A stretch of 64,000 bases of DNA from Dendrolimus kikuchii (Eukaryota; Arthropoda; Insecta; Lepidoptera; Lasiocampidae), in contig CM034407.1 in the NCBI GenBank assembly GCA_019925095.2, positions 18,854,710 through 18,918,709 on the forward strand, in the 5' to 3' direction. The translations under genes and the position numbers were made by a program. The notes beneath the pieces are model-generated. The model was not told the DNA's origin, did no database searches, and saw only the letters and a program-made list of their open reading frames with translations. Shown here piece by piece: positions 46,641 to 58,125 of the stretch (its first letter is position 1; each line of letters begins with the position of its first letter).

Positions 46641-47440
46641 TATTTACAGGACTTCTCATCTTGATATTTAGTATTAAAAATTATTTTTAAAATTATTATT
46701 TATTATGTTGATATCGTTTAATGTTCTTAGCTTCACATCAAGTACTTGCCTATAAAAATATACATAAAGTATTATATTTATTTGTTTATGTGCTGACAGT
46801 ACACTACTATAAACGCAAAAATTTCTCGTAGCCAATTTATCTGAACTAATATATGTGTGTGTTTATAGTTTACATGTAATTCTTTGAAGGTTTGAAGCAA
46901 AACAAAGTTTCTAATAAGTTTAAGCATCTTCACCCTACGTTACAACTTAAAGTGAGAAATTAACATTTCTAAAAACAAGTAAAGATTCTGTTTGACCGTT
47001 TAATCATTTAAGCTACGTCGAAAAGTAGATTTATTAATGGGCTAATGTGGAAAAGGTATTACGTTTAAATTCTCGTTAAAACATAATTATTTTCCAAAAA
47101 CAAACATCCTAATTTTTTCTTTTAAAATTTCGACAAGTCCTTAAATTTTATACTTTGTAGAATTTTGTATATGAATTTCAATATACAGAATTAATTTTTC
47201 AAGAGCGCCATCAGGGCCAAAACCTAAACCGTAAATCAAGGGAAAGGTTCTTTTTTGAACAAAACGACTTGACTTCCATACATTATTTAAACATCGAATT
47301 GCGCCGCTGATTTGACCGCACCTCATTTGAACGCAATCAATGTTTACCCATTGACTGATTTGATTGAGTAGGGTAAAATAACGTGCGTTTCAAATATGAA
47401 TTTATGGACGCCTATTAAAAATAGAATAATTTACATCATT
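46640..47440. other. No gene recognised
   Basis: AT-rich DNA between the transporter and the Helitron. Confidence 0.4.
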
Positions 47441-47444
47441 TTCA

Positions 47445-47682
47445 TCTATACTAATATTATAAAGAGGAAAGATTTGTTTGTTTGCATTGAATAGGCTGCG
47501 AAACTACTGAACCTATTTGAAAAATTCTTTCACTGTCGGCAAGCTACACTATCCCCAGGTGACATAGGCTATGTTATATTTTTCAAAAAATTAGGGATCC
47601 ATAATAAAACTCCCATAATGTAACTCAAGGTGTAATAAAAGTTCTTTTTAGATATCCGTGCGAAGCTGGGGCAGGCCGCTAG
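47445..47682 (+). mobile_element. Helitron, short non-autonomous
   Basis: TCTATACTAATATTATAAAG start, GCGAAACTACTGAACCTATT body, GCAGGCCGCTAG-T end. Confidence 0.75.
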
Positions 47683-47685
47683 TAT

Positions 47686-47952
47686 CCTGCAAGGGCTGCG
47701 GAGAGGCTAGGTCATGTACCCGTAGCCCTGGCATAAGGCGAAGGATGGAACACCCAGGGGTTTTAGTGGGTATCCCTAACCGGGGGAGGCAATGGCATGG
47801 CAACAGTTCTGACTGGGCATGCTGGTGCCACCCCCGATCTGGCGAATCCCACACACGGGTCGCGTATATCCCCCCCCCCCCCCCAAGGTTCTGCCTTTCT
47901 CGCGGCTTATGGTCCTCAAGCGGATTTTCCCTGGCTAAAAACAAAAAAAAAG
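47686..47952 (+). mobile_element. LepRep-1 retroposon with a 12-bp TSD
   Basis: GGCCGCTAGTAT flanks it (47674-47685 and 47953-47964), duplicating the Helitron terminus. CTGCAAGGGCTGCGGAG head, a run of about 14 C near 47871-47884, poly(A) tail. Confidence 0.88.
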
Positions 47953-48036
47953 GGCCGCTAGTATATTGAATAAAAGTAGGTGATTTTTAAGAAATGTATG
48001 GAAAACAAAACATTTTGTTCGAAACTTCTTCTTGAT

Positions 48037-48160
48037 TTGCCGTTTAACATTCCTCCACAGAAATTGATCCTGATAAGCCACGCTATAATTTGGTGTAATA
48101 AGTAATACAGAATGTGTTTATTTGTTCAAAATCAGCCTATTCGACTGCTGTGACAAGGTC
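48037..48160 (-). repeat. Unclassified repeat, copy 2 of 2
   Basis: Reverse complement of 8190-8310 (TTTGCCGTTTAACATTCCTC ... AATCAGCC). Confidence 0.65.
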
Positions 48161-48384
48161 AATTGATTTTTCAAAATTTTGATAGAACACTTTAGACCTC
48201 GAGACTTCTTTGAGTATTTTACACTATTTTGCACAGTTTAGGATTTGAGCCTGAAGGTCCACTTGAAAAATTCACTTGTACATTAAACAGAAGGGACTAT
48301 GGGTAGACTACAATATAACTAATTTAAGTTTTGTTTCATTGTATTAGTTTAAAAAGTAAAAAAAAGAAATATCTAGAAATTCAC

Positions 48385-48690
48385 TCGGAAAACACTATTT
48401 GTCCACAAATAGCTATGTCTGATTAGAACACAATAGAATCATGCTATTTTTTAAATATATTATTGTATATGTGTATATATGTGACCTATGTATACATGTA
48501 TCTGTTTGTATATTTATTACTTAAATTAGTTCGAGTATTTATGTATCTATTGCCTTTTTCTGCACCACCTATTTTGCCTGATTCAAATTTCTTTCATTTA
48601 CGTTGCCTGGAAGAGATCGCTTTGCGCGATAAGGCCGCCTATTGTATTGCCTAGAAAATATTGTAAATATGGTCAAATTTTAGTGGCCAC
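48385..48690 (+). repeat. LINE 3' tail (GCCTGGAAGAGAT family), longer copy
   Basis: GGAAAACACTATTTGTCCAC, TTCTGCACCACCTATTTTGC and CGTTGCCTGGAAGAGATCGC; parallel to 52438-53260. Confidence 0.85.
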
Positions 48691-49099
48691 ATGGTCGAGT
48701 CCTTACGCTATTTCTTTCATTATATTTCAATGCTGGCATTTTTATTTGTAAGTGGATAACTTTAACATCACAGACAGTTGATAGATTATAAAGGAATATT
48801 AGAAATTTGCCGCGATGTCAAATCGTGATGTAGGTTTCATTAGATTTTAAGTAGAAAGACTAAATACATATATGTAGTTACCCTATTTGTAATGTAGTAG
48901 TGCCCCTATATAGGGTTTTTGTAATAGTAGTTAATTATGTCATGTTGTCTAATAATAAACAAAGAAGGATAATCAAATGCTGTGATGTGAGAGAATAAAG
49001 AAATGTTGATTTAAATGTGTCGTTTTATTTTTAATAAGATTACTTTCAAACTAGCAAAAAAACAAAAAATAATAACAAATAACCTAAACGATTTTGTAC

Positions 49100-49420
49100 G
49101 GATTTTTTTTGGAGCACATGGCACATGGAGTGGCGAGTCAACGTCTGCCCCTATAGTCCCAGATCTCAGTCTAGTTCCACTAGCAGTTCATCCCAATAGC
49201 ACCGGAACTTTATGTTCTCATTTCCTACAGTACTCCTACACTGTCCGAGGTTTGTGCTTGTGTGAATTTTATATGATGTAGACCGGGATAATCGTCGGTG
49301 ATTTTCACGCCACATTTACATTAAATTTGTCTAAGGGGCCTCTACGTCTTGGCCTTCCGATGGTCCCACGCAAGCCCTCCAAAAGTCCGGGACATTTTTA
49401 ATGCACGTGATCTTCAAGGG
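49100..49420 (-). repeat. Possible retroposon tail
   Basis: On the minus strand a GC-balanced stretch ends CCATGTGCTCCAAAAAAAA. Family not recognised; a host exon is less likely because both strands lack splice-bounded frames. Confidence 0.35.
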
Positions 49421-49721
49421 CATACAAATAGACATCCTAATCATTCATACAGCCCTATAATTTAAGAATCTTTATATATTGTTTATCAGCTACGTTGACT
49501 GCTTTGTTCGCGTAAGACTTTGTATTAAGTAATTTTTATATTATCAGAGCCAACTTGACCACATTGGGCGCTGGGGCGCAAAAAATTGACCTACGCCCTG
49601 CTAGCCAACATTAAATAATAAGTTTTCATTATTTCCTGCGTGAGTTTGTTGAAACAATAATCAGTTCTTAAGTTAGTAATTAACAACAAAATAAAGTTTC
49701 GTTAATAATTACTAATCAATA

Positions 49722-49933
49722 CATACATACATAACTTCACGCCAGTTCCCTTGCGGGGTAGGCACGAACAACAGAGCGCCATTCAGGCTTATTCTCACAC
49801 ACCTCTATTTCATCTTTGACATTCATAGCTCTTGTCATGCACGCTCGTCTGTTCTTAAGGCTCCTGTCATCACCTTCTGCTAGTACACGATCAATTTGAT
49901 CATGGAAGGTGTGTCGTGGCCTCCCACGACTTC
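49722..49933 (-). repeat. RTE-A LINE 3' fragment
   Basis: 12-bp TSD TACTAATCAATA (49710-49721 and 49934-49945). Confidence 0.95.
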
Positions 49934-50225
49934 TACTAATCAATAATTTAACAGAAAAAATAAATAACATAAATCTTCACAATATGAGACTGAAGGGGGT
50001 GCCCCGTATAAGGGGGAGGAGCGAGATGGCATTAGGCTTGTTTAGTACATGTACTATGTGCTAAAAGGAATAAATTCCCGAAACTGAATTGAACGAACTA
50101 TTCCTTCTCCGTTTTAGGACATCGTTCATTTAGTCGTTCATGATCGTATAGAATAGTCTGAATTCGCGATGTATTCTTTGTCACTGGTACTATATATACT
50201 ACGAACTGTCGCACAACGAAGCGAC

Positions 50226-50312
50226 TGACTCTTTTTTTTCTTTGCCAGGGGAAATCCGTTTGAGGACTAAGCCGCGACAGGCACAGAAGCCTGGGGGGAT
50301 ACGTACGTTGTA
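50226..50312 (-). repeat. LepRep-1 3' fragment
   Basis: Inverted CCCCCCAGGCTTCTG...TCGCGGCTTAGTCCTCAAAC...CCCTGGC. Confidence 0.6.
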
Positions 50313-50339
50313 AGTGTTCCACTACAAGACGTAGCGTGG

Positions 50340-51110
50340 TTTAAAAAAAAATCCTAAAGTTATTTTAGATTAAGAAAAAAATTACCAAATCATCTCCATC
50401 TATTTTACTACTTCAATTATTATCAAAACAGGATAAAATAATCTACATCTTTATAAAAGGATGATAGATAATTTGCTTATTTTATTGATTTAAATACTAT
50501 TTTATTTTTTTCACAATAAAATAATAATGCATCTGAAAAACGACCGCGTCTGTGGATTCCGCACTGTCGCCTGAAAAATCGGTATCAAAAATCATCAAGG
50601 ACGTTGACGTTGCTACGAGCCTTAATAAGATCCGAGTAAATTGCAAGTCTTGTACATCGTGACTTACACATCGCAAGTCACAATTATCAAGACGAATGCG
50701 ACGAAAGCTGCATGAGGAGTTAGTAATTTTGATTCCTATAAAAATATTTAGATAGGTTGAATGTTTGCAAAATAATTTTCAAAACTAACCCATTACTCCT
50801 AGTACGTTTAGGTATAAGGTAGCATTGCGTTGTATTAGCCCCTGAGCCCGGGTGCATTCCTTGCACCTCTGGATAAAGGCGACTTGCATATCCTCAATCC
50901 AGCAGGATATTAATATGTCGTACACCAAATGTTAAGACAAAAGGTAGAATTTCGGTTTAAACCCCTAAAATTTTTATTTAAATTCGCTTTTCTTTTCACT
51001 TACAACTTTCAGACAGACTATATATAGAATTATATAGATGATAAAGATGGACAGTAAAAAGCAAAAGTACGTAATGCAAAATGTTTACAGTCTAATAGTG
51101 CCCCTGAATT
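50340..51110. other. No gene recognised
   Basis: Inspected specifically for a BEACH exon on the minus strand; none found. Confidence 0.45.
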
Positions 51111-51119
51111 TCTAAAGTA

Positions 51120-51378
51120 ACCTGATTTGGCAACTAGGCCTTTAAGCCAGGCGAAGTTGTATTGTAGGCTACAATCCACACCATTCAACGGAGTTCTTGT
51201 GAAAACTCGAAAGGCCACATTTGACTATACAGTTCATATTTCTCACAAAAACACATAATTCCTACTCAAAAACTATCAATATCCTACAACTATTGTTCAT
51301 TTTAGAGTAATTTTACACATTTTTAGGAAGTAAAACCGCACAGCACAACATCTCCTTTCAGTTCCCGCCAAAAACTCC
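51120..51378 (+). repeat. REP-C, copy 4
   Basis: TTTGGCAACTAGGCCTTTAA to CAGTTCCCGCCAAAAACTCC. Confidence 0.82.
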
Positions 51379-51670
51379 AAAGTGTACCTGAATGTTGTAC
51401 AGAGCATAGATAAAACCATATAAACTACAGAGTTCCTCATGACGTTGAAATTATTATCAATTATTTACAAACTGATAGCGACATCTGTTAACAACACGCT
51501 GTAATACCAACAAATAGATAAACGACGGCTTTTTACCGTTACTTAAAATCGTTCATAGATGGCTGTACTGTCGCAAATAATACCAACTATCTTATAAAAA
51601 ACAGGTGACAGGTGGTTCACATACAAACTATTCACAGTACATAAAGCCATTACATAATTAGCTTTAGTAG

Positions 51671-52104
51671 AATAAAATATAAGTAGTTACTATTAAGTTT
51701 ATGAGGTCTTAGTATGTATACTATGTTTTGTATTATACTTTCATAATCTTTTGCTTTTCTACCAATATCGAGTAATTTAATAAAATATAAGTAGTTACTA
51801 TTAAGTTTATGAGGTCTTAGTATGTATACTATGTTTTGTATTATACTTTCATAATCTTTTGCTTTTCTACCAATATCGAGTAATTTAATAAAATATAAGT
51901 AGTTACTATTAAGTTTATGAGGTCTTAGTATGTACACTATGTTTTGTATTATACTTTCATAATCTTTTGCTTTTCTACCAATATTGAGTAATTTAATAAA
52001 ATATAAGTAGTTACTATTAAGTTTTATGAGGTCCTTAGTATGTATACTATGTTTTGTATTATACTTTCACAATCTTTCGCTTTTCTACCAATATTGAAAG
52101 TAAT
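51671..52104. repeat. 108-bp tandem repeat, four copies
   Basis: Units start at 51671, 51779, 51887 and 51995, exactly 108 bp apart. The first three are almost identical; the fourth carries small insertions. It lies in the neurobeachin intron immediately after the 52122 donor. Because 108 is divisible by three, the minus strand stays open as a 36-residue repeat, but this is probably incidental. Confidence 0.95.
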
Positions 52105-52121
52105 TTTGATTAAGCACTTAC

Positions 52122-52224
52122 CTTGTCTGCGGTATGCCGTACTTGATGCCAACTCCAACCCTGGGCAACGCCTTTATTACTTTCTTCACCGTTGCTTGAT
52201 CGGGGAACGCGAAGAATATTGAGG
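52122..52224 (-). CDS. Nbea: Neurobeachin/rugose exon, end of PH-like region leading to BEACH
   Basis: Minus-strand exon between TTTCACATTCCAG and GTAAGTG. Two bases complete a Thr codon with the upstream exon, then 33 codons run from [20 protein letters not shown] to GIPQT, leaving AG. This is the conserved [17 protein letters not shown] stretch of neurobeachin-family proteins. The next exon should start with Arg-rich linker and the BEACH signature (SNMTQ-W--REISNFEYLM). I could not find it anywhere to the left, down to position 1. The donor is followed within about 20 bases by a 108-bp tandem repeat array. Confidence 0.88.
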
Positions 52225-52253
52225 CTGGAATGTGAAAATATCATGTACGCATA

Positions 52254-52438
52254 GGTTTCGGGATCAATTCCTGACATGGTAAATTTTGTAAATTAATTAT
52301 TCGTTATTCACTGTGGTCTAGTCTAGGTGTCTGTGACCAGTTTCAGAGTGTACCGTAGTATTGTATTAAAGACTGTATAAGATAATTTGCTCAGTAGGTA
52401 TATACAATGTATATATTTATTTGTCAGCCAACTTATTT
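52254..52438 (+). repeat. SINE-1, degenerate, 5'-truncated
   Basis: GGTTTCGGGATCAATTCCTG then GTCTAGGTGTCTGTGACC. It starts 30 bases from the neurobeachin acceptor at 52224. Confidence 0.65.
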
Positions 52439-53260
52439 GAAAACACTATTTGTCTATACATAGCCATGTCTGATTAACACAATATAATCATGCTAATACA
52501 TTTATTATAATACATACATACATACATACATAACTTCACGCCAGTTCCCTTGCGGGGTAGGCACGAACAACAGAGCGCCATTTAGGCTTATTCTTACATA
52601 CCTCACTTGCTTCTTTGACATTGATAACTCTTGTCATGCACGCTCGTCTGTTCTTAAGGCTCCTGACATCACCTTCTGCTAGTACACGATCAATTTGATC
52701 ATGGAAGGTGTGTCGTGGCCTTCCACGACTTCTGCATCCATCCACTTTTGCATTGTATATCTGTTTAGTCATTTTTTCATCATGCATTATTTCCACATGC
52801 CCGAACCACCGGAGCATTCCTTTCCTTACCTTCACCCCGACACTCTCTTTCCGACCAACTCTCTTTCTTACTTCGGTATTACGAACGCGGTCCGCGAGCG
52901 TCACTCCGCAGATTTTGCGCAGTGCTCGCATCTCGACCGCGTTTACTCTACTTTCATTATAATAATATATGTATTTTGTAATATATTATTGTATACGTAT
53001 ATATTTGTATATTATATTTATGACTATGTATATATTTGTATATTTATTTGTTAAGTTAGTTTGAGTATTTATGTGTCCCTTGCCTTTTTCCTGCACCACC
53101 TATACATCACCTGATTCAATTTTTTTTTTATTTAAGCTGCCTGGAAGAAATCGTTTTGAGCGATATTGTATCGCTTAGAAAAAAATGTAAATATGGTCTG
53201 TTTTTGTAACTGTATGTTTTGGTGTGCAATAAAGAGTTATCTCTCTCTCTCTCTCTCTTT
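52438..53260 (+). repeat. LINE 3' tail split by RTE-A
   Basis: TTGAAAACACTATTTGTC at 52437 and, after the insertion, TCCTGCACCACCTATACATC, GCTGCCTGGAAGAAATCG and a (CT)n end. Confidence 0.83.
52513..52955 (-). repeat. RTE-A LINE 3' fragment, long
   Basis: 9-bp TSD ATTATAATA (52504-52512 and 52956-52964). Keeps one frame of 131 codons from MRALRKICGVTLADRVRN to AYPARELA-stop. Confidence 0.95.
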
Positions 53261-53388
53261 TATTATTAAAAGAAATTAAGACATTCGTGATAAGATCAAC
53301 AAGAACTATTTTTTCCGTTCTTGAAATATGAAAATAAATTATTACACAACAGGAGGCCCTATAATGCCGCAAATATTCCGCCATCGGA

Positions 53389-53590
53389 AATGGCTACATA
53401 TTTGCGGCTTTTGGGGGTCGAGACCCTGGGACCATGGGGGCCTCAGGCGCGCTAACTTTATCGAGACCGAGCGAAACGCCTGGTAGACCTCGGACAACGC
53501 ATTAGCGCTGCCATTCAGCGAGGTAATGTGGCCAGTCTTTTGAGCACGTCTCCAGCTGACAGCGGTCTGGGACTAGATTTTATAGTTTAA
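53389..53590 (+). pseudogene. Retroelement C-terminal domain fragment
   Basis: GGTCGAGACCCTGGGACCAT, TGGTAGACCTCGGACAACGC and GCCATTCAGCGAGGTAATGT match the 58850-59075 fragment, out of frame. Confidence 0.7.
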
Positions 53591-53837
53591 TTTTAATTTG
53601 TATATATATAGTTTCATGTAATTAAATTCACAGACATTGTGTATTAGAAATTTAATGACCTGTGGCGCCATATAGAAATTAGGTGACTTTCAAAATTAGG
53701 CTTTTTACTGGACGATCGTCACTAGTACTAATCGTCTGCCATACTGTAACTTATTGTATTTATCTATCAATAAACAAAATACAATTAATTGTGGAAAAAA
53801 ACAAAGACCTTGAAACTAGAATACATTATGTAGCAGA

Positions 53838-53945
53838 TCACTGACAACGGGGAGCGTGCCCAGAAGGCTGGCTGCATTGCCATGCTGTATGGCAATACTT
53901 ATTTGTTGTGTAAAATATGCGCCAGCCTTCTGATCACGGGTAGTG
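53838..53945 (-). pseudogene. Retroelement C-terminal domain fragment
   Basis: GAGCGTGCCCAGAAGGCTGG...CATTGCCATGC and GCCAGCCTTCTGATCACG. Confidence 0.65.
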
Positions 53946-54205
53946 TCAAAGAGTTTCTTACATGATAATTTAATGAATTGTATTATTATTTAATCTGTAC
54001 CTATAAAAATAAATTGAATTATTTCTCTCTATAAAATATAATTTCAATTTTTAAGACTTTAGAAGTAATATAATTAAATACTATAAATAAACTAAGACTA
54101 ACATCTATTAACAAAAACTAAAATATCCTATAAATAAACCTAACTTAAAAATATATGTTATACAATAGTAAAAAAACTAAAATTAAAATAAAACCTATAT
54201 TAAAG

Positions 54206-54330
54206 CCCGTCCAGCTCCACCAGACCACTGTCGCTGGGCATTGTACCTAGAAGGCTGGCAGCATTACCTCGCTGGATACAAAGGCTAATCCTTTGAGCGA
54301 GGTAAGCTCCAGCCTTCCGGTCTCCTGTTT
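54206..54330 (-). pseudogene. Retroelement C-terminal domain fragment
   Basis: CAGACCACTGTCGCTGGGCA...GCATTACCTCGCTGG and CCAGCCTTCCGGTCTCC, 390 bp from the neurobeachin exon. Confidence 0.65.
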
Positions 54331-54721
54331 TATCGACTAGGCGTTTTTTAATTTTTTGACATAATTTGTGGGACAAAAGATAGAATTTCGGTTTAATTCC
54401 GTATTTTTTTTATTTAAATTCGTTTTTCTTTTAACTTCCAACTTTCAGACAGACTATAGAATTTATTTATTGAAATAATAATTTCTCTATAAAATGAACT
54501 TTTATCAATCAAATATTTTCTTCCATTTAGTTCTATGATTTTTTATCGTCTTTATAGTAATTTTATTATCCCAAACTCAGAGAGCTTCGGGTCATTAAAA
54601 AACATAGCTAGGTGCAATTTTAGCCATGTTGGGCTTGAATTAATGACTACCAGGATCACAAAGAATACTCGTATAAGATGTCCATAGAAGTGTACTTGTA
54701 AAAGCTACTACTATTACTCAC

Positions 54722-54839
54722 TTCTGCTAGCCAGGAACATCTCTATGGCCACGTTCTGTAGTAGGTAGCGCCGCGAGAATATCGCCCGTATCTCGCTGAA
54801 GTACCATTTTCCGTGGAGGTGCTCGCAGTATTTCAACAC
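54722..54839 (-). CDS. Nbea: Neurobeachin/rugose exon, pre-BEACH PH-like region (upstream of the two)
   Basis: Read on the minus strand, CTATTACAG precedes 118 coding bases and GTGAGT follows. They encode 39 residues beginning [20 protein letters not shown] and ending MFLASR, with one base left over. Established family knowledge: neurobeachin, LRBA and Drosophila rugose carry a near-identical [19 protein letters not shown] segment in the PH-like domain that packs against the BEACH domain. These are very large cytoplasmic scaffold proteins (A-kinase anchoring, membrane traffic). The phase fits the exon at 52122-52224 exactly. Which paralogue it is (neurobeachin or LRBA type) is not resolvable here; insects usually have one. 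The rest of the gene's 5' side should lie beyond 54839, but I recognised no further exon up to 64000. Confidence 0.88.
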
Positions 54840-55069
54840 CTGTAATAGATAACAAAGCACACATTAGAGGGCTAAATTATATTAAACATTTTAAATTAGT
54901 CTGTTACAGTATTTGTAGAATAAATTGCTTTGGTAAATATAATCATAACGACGTATTTATTAATCCTATGGAAAGTACATCACATTTATCGGGAAAAAGT
55001 ATTCTTAGTGTTGTATCTGGAGATACAAGCTAGCTCTAAGTCGAGTTTAATTGAAACCACATGCTTTAA

Positions 55070-55330
55070 CATACATACATACATAACTTCACGCCAGTTC
55101 CCTTGCGGGGTAGGCACGGACAACAGAGGGCCATTCAGGCTTATTCTTACACACCTCACTTGCTTCTTTGACATTCATAGCTCTTGTCATGCACGCTCGT
55201 CTGTTCTTAAGGCACCACCTTCTGCTAGTACACGATCAATTTGATCATGGAAGGTGTGTCGTGGCCTTCCACGACTTCTGCATCCATCCACTTTTGCATT
55301 GTATATCTGTTTAGTCATTCTTTCATCATG
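55070..55330 (-). repeat. RTE-A LINE 3' fragment
   Basis: 10-bp TSD CATGCTTTAA (55060-55069 and 55331-55340). Confidence 0.95.
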
Positions 55331-55401
55331 CATGCTTTAAGAGACAGACAAAAATTCTAAAAATTGGGTTTTCGAAATCGGCTGATCATAATAATACAGT
55401 T

Positions 55402-55697
55402 TTATCCGTGCCGGAACGGAGAAAGAATACAATTTCCTGCGGCCGGGGGGCCTGTCGTAAGAGGCGACAAAACAACCCACAGCCAGGTGGTAGGGTATTT
55501 TCCCGACTGGATGGCGACCACCCCTGGTCTAGAGTATACCGCCATAACAACCTTGCGTTGTGTTCCGGCATTAGTGACCAGGTTCCAGTCTCCCTTAAGA
55601 GAGCAGCAGCGCATTTGTAGCAATTGTCCATAGGCGATGGTAACCGCTTTCTATAAAGTGGGCTATCTGTCTGTCTGCTGAACTCCTGCAATAAAAA
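55402..55697 (+). repeat. SINE-A copy, long form
   Basis: TTATCCGTGCCGGAACGGAG to CCTGCAATAAAAA, with a short deletion near 55620. Confidence 0.94.
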
Positions 55698-56029
55698 TGT
55701 AGTTTCGTCCAGCCAGAGAAGGACTGAACATCACACGCTAAGTTTCCCCTATCCATGTTCACTCCCAAAATGCATTGGGGTGCCAGAAATTGCACATAAT
55801 TGGAGTGCTCACGTTGCATAATGTGGGGTGCTTTGATTCTCATTCTATTGTGCACTTTGAGCAATTTTGTCTTATGTTTGGGACTAATTTTGTGTTGAAC
55901 TAAGTACTTGTAGTTTGTTTAATTTATTCATTTGTGGGTTCGCTGCTCCCTTTGTTTTTGACTTTTGATTGAAACAGTCGAAAATTTTAAAAACAAGTTA
56001 AAATACCACACGATATGCGAAGTCAATGT

Positions 56030-56190
56030 GTTGCCAGCCTTTGCGATGGAATAGAAGGGATAGAATAACAGAGATGGGATACGTGGAGGGGAAATGGGCC
56101 ATCTAAACTAACTCATCGCACGAAACATGATTAGCTCACGGCTAACCGTTTCATGCCGATATTTTGTGAGAGCGTGGTAACACACCTCAT
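56030..56190 (-). repeat. SINE-E copy
   Basis: CATCGCACGAAACATGATTAG, CCGTTTCATGCCGATATTTT and GAGCGTGGTAACACAC, inverted relative to 3476. Confidence 0.65.
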
Positions 56191-56203
56191 CATCATACGA
56201 GCG

Positions 56204-56940
56204 TTATATCCCGCTTGCGTTTGAAGCGTTCCCTCCAACGCTCCGCTTTCCTAGTTTTTCTATTTCACTTCGCACAGTCTTCAGCATCCCTCGTTTTGAG
56301 ATCATTGGTACGCATTCGTCCTTCACAAGGTTAAGCCAGCATTTCTTGGGCTTTCTCCTTCGAACGGTACCTGGCGGAGGCGGCATGGCTAGATATCTGT
56401 TCCCCACATAATTAGGCGGTCTCCGTAAAACGTGGCCGTACCAGCGTAAGCGACTCTCTTGTAGTTTGTCTGCTATGTCACGGACATGAAGACTGCCGTG
56501 GATGCGGAAGTTCCTGACACGGTCTTTCCGCCTGACTCCACACAACCAGCGCAACATATTCATCTCCATGACACGCAGCTCTTGCTTATATCGGTCAAGT
56601 ACAGACCACGCTTCGCTGCCATATAAAAGGACAGGTCTAATGATGGATTTATAAAGCTGTCCTTTTAATTTTGGGGTCACAAATGACACTTGTCACCTCA
56701 CGCTACTTAGCCCAAGCTGCTGAGATACGGGCCTCGACGGCATGGTCGATATCTCCGGACGCGTTAAGTACAGATCCCAAGGAATTAAACTGATCCGCGC
56801 GCTCGACCGTGTCTTCGCCTATGCGCACGGATGTGGGATCTGTAGTCTTGCAGGCCAAGTACTCAGTCTTCGCCATAATTCGTTTCAGACCACCGTTCTC
56901 CAGAGACTCCTTCCACGCATTCGCACGACGCACAAAGCGC
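56204..56940 (-). pseudogene. RTE-type reverse transcriptase C-terminal half (RTE-D)
   Basis: Two minus-strand frames separated by a frameshift near 56700. The first reads KTEYLACKTTDP ... FNSLGSVLNASGDIDHAVEA; the second KLKGQLYKSIIRPVLLYGSE, NMLRWLCGVRRKDRVRN, LRWYGHVLRRPPNYVGNR and PPPGTVRRRKPKKCWL. These are the end of the RTE polymerase after the catalytic palm, which is absent. A 5'-truncated, dead LINE. Confidence 0.9.
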
Positions 56941-57424
56941 CCCCTGTCCGGTCAGGTCAGCCCTAATAACTGTAATCAAGATAATGATTTCATAATGGCT
57001 GTACCAAGTGCAATATGTACAAGGCTAGAACGGTGATAACTAATTCAGGAGTTACTCGTACACAAAAAAGAAGACCTCCTTATTATTTACATCCTGTCCT
57101 TTGAAGTGGACATTAAAACAATAATATTGTCCACGGCGCCTCCCCAGGACTGATTTACTAAATTACTGTCCATATAAATTACAATACGTCTAACGAACTT
57201 TTTACGACATCAGAGCCCTTTACGATCTCGCACTGTTTGATATAAAACGCTTTAACCAATTTATTTTTATATTGATATGTTTAAACGTTTAAGTTGTTTG
57301 TTTTTGTTACTTCTATATGTTTGTTTGTTAGATTGTTCGTCCAATTTGTACGTGATAGATAGAGCCTTGTGGAATCAGCATATTGATTACAGCTCTTAAG
57401 GATGGATCGACCTGTGTGATACCA

Positions 57425-57651
57425 GGATAACAAAGAATATCGGCGTGAAATGGTTAGCCTTGTGCTGTTTCGTGCGATCAGTGAGAGTTCCGATGACCCA
57501 CTTCTCTTCTCTTCATCCCATCCTGAAGGCTGTCGACGCGTTGTTGGCAGCCTTCGCCTCTTGTGTTGCAATTCCAAATGTCTATAGGCGGCGGTAACCA
57601 GTTTTCACGAGTTGAACCGCCTGCTTGTTGCCAGATTTGCAATAAAAAAAA
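57425..57651 (+). repeat. SINE-E copy with poly(A)
   Basis: ATATCGGCGTGAAATGGTTAG, GTTTCGTGCGATCAGTGAG, CAAATGTCTATAGGCGGCGG and TTTGCAATAAAAAAAA. Confidence 0.75.
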
Positions 57652-58125
57652 TATATCTGTAGGGTTTCGCAGCTTCTCTTGAAGAAATAACTCTCTCAGT
57701 TAGGTTATACAGAATTTATTGAAGAAATAAGCTTGGTTTACAATTAGATGACGAAATTCATTTGGTTTCATTTGGCATGCAATTGGAAGTTAAAATTGTT
57801 ATAATGTTATTAGCGCTTAACGTATTTATTTGACAGTAGGAAGAAAGTGACAGATGACCGGTAGCGCCGGTTCTGGGTTGCCAGTGTTGGTCTATCCTTA
57901 TGGTCTGGCGCCAATATATCTATATTACTTAGCATTTGAATCGGAGATTCGTTCACGTAGAAATAATATAGGGATATAATGCTGAAGCTGATATTAGCTC
58001 CAGCTCACCATCGACGGGATGTTCACCCCCTTTTTCCTAGCTTCTAACGCTTGGATCTCTAGAAAGTTTGTTCCGTGTACAACAATGATTTGGCGGGAAC
58101 TTCCGGTCGAGGTTTTTCCTCTTCA

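Noticed and set aside
47648..47944. 98- and 103-codon overlapping frames
   Set aside because: They lie across the LepRep-1 retroposon with its C and A runs.
50540..50720. Possible neurobeachin exon
   Set aside because: GC-balanced, but no frame matches BEACH and no paired splice sites.
51650..51937. 36-residue tandem peptide repeat
   Set aside because: Explained by a 108-bp intronic tandem repeat; divisible by three by chance, with no coding signature.
51671..52104. CRISPR-like array
   Set aside because: Units are contiguous 108-bp repeats with no spacers, in a eukaryotic intron.
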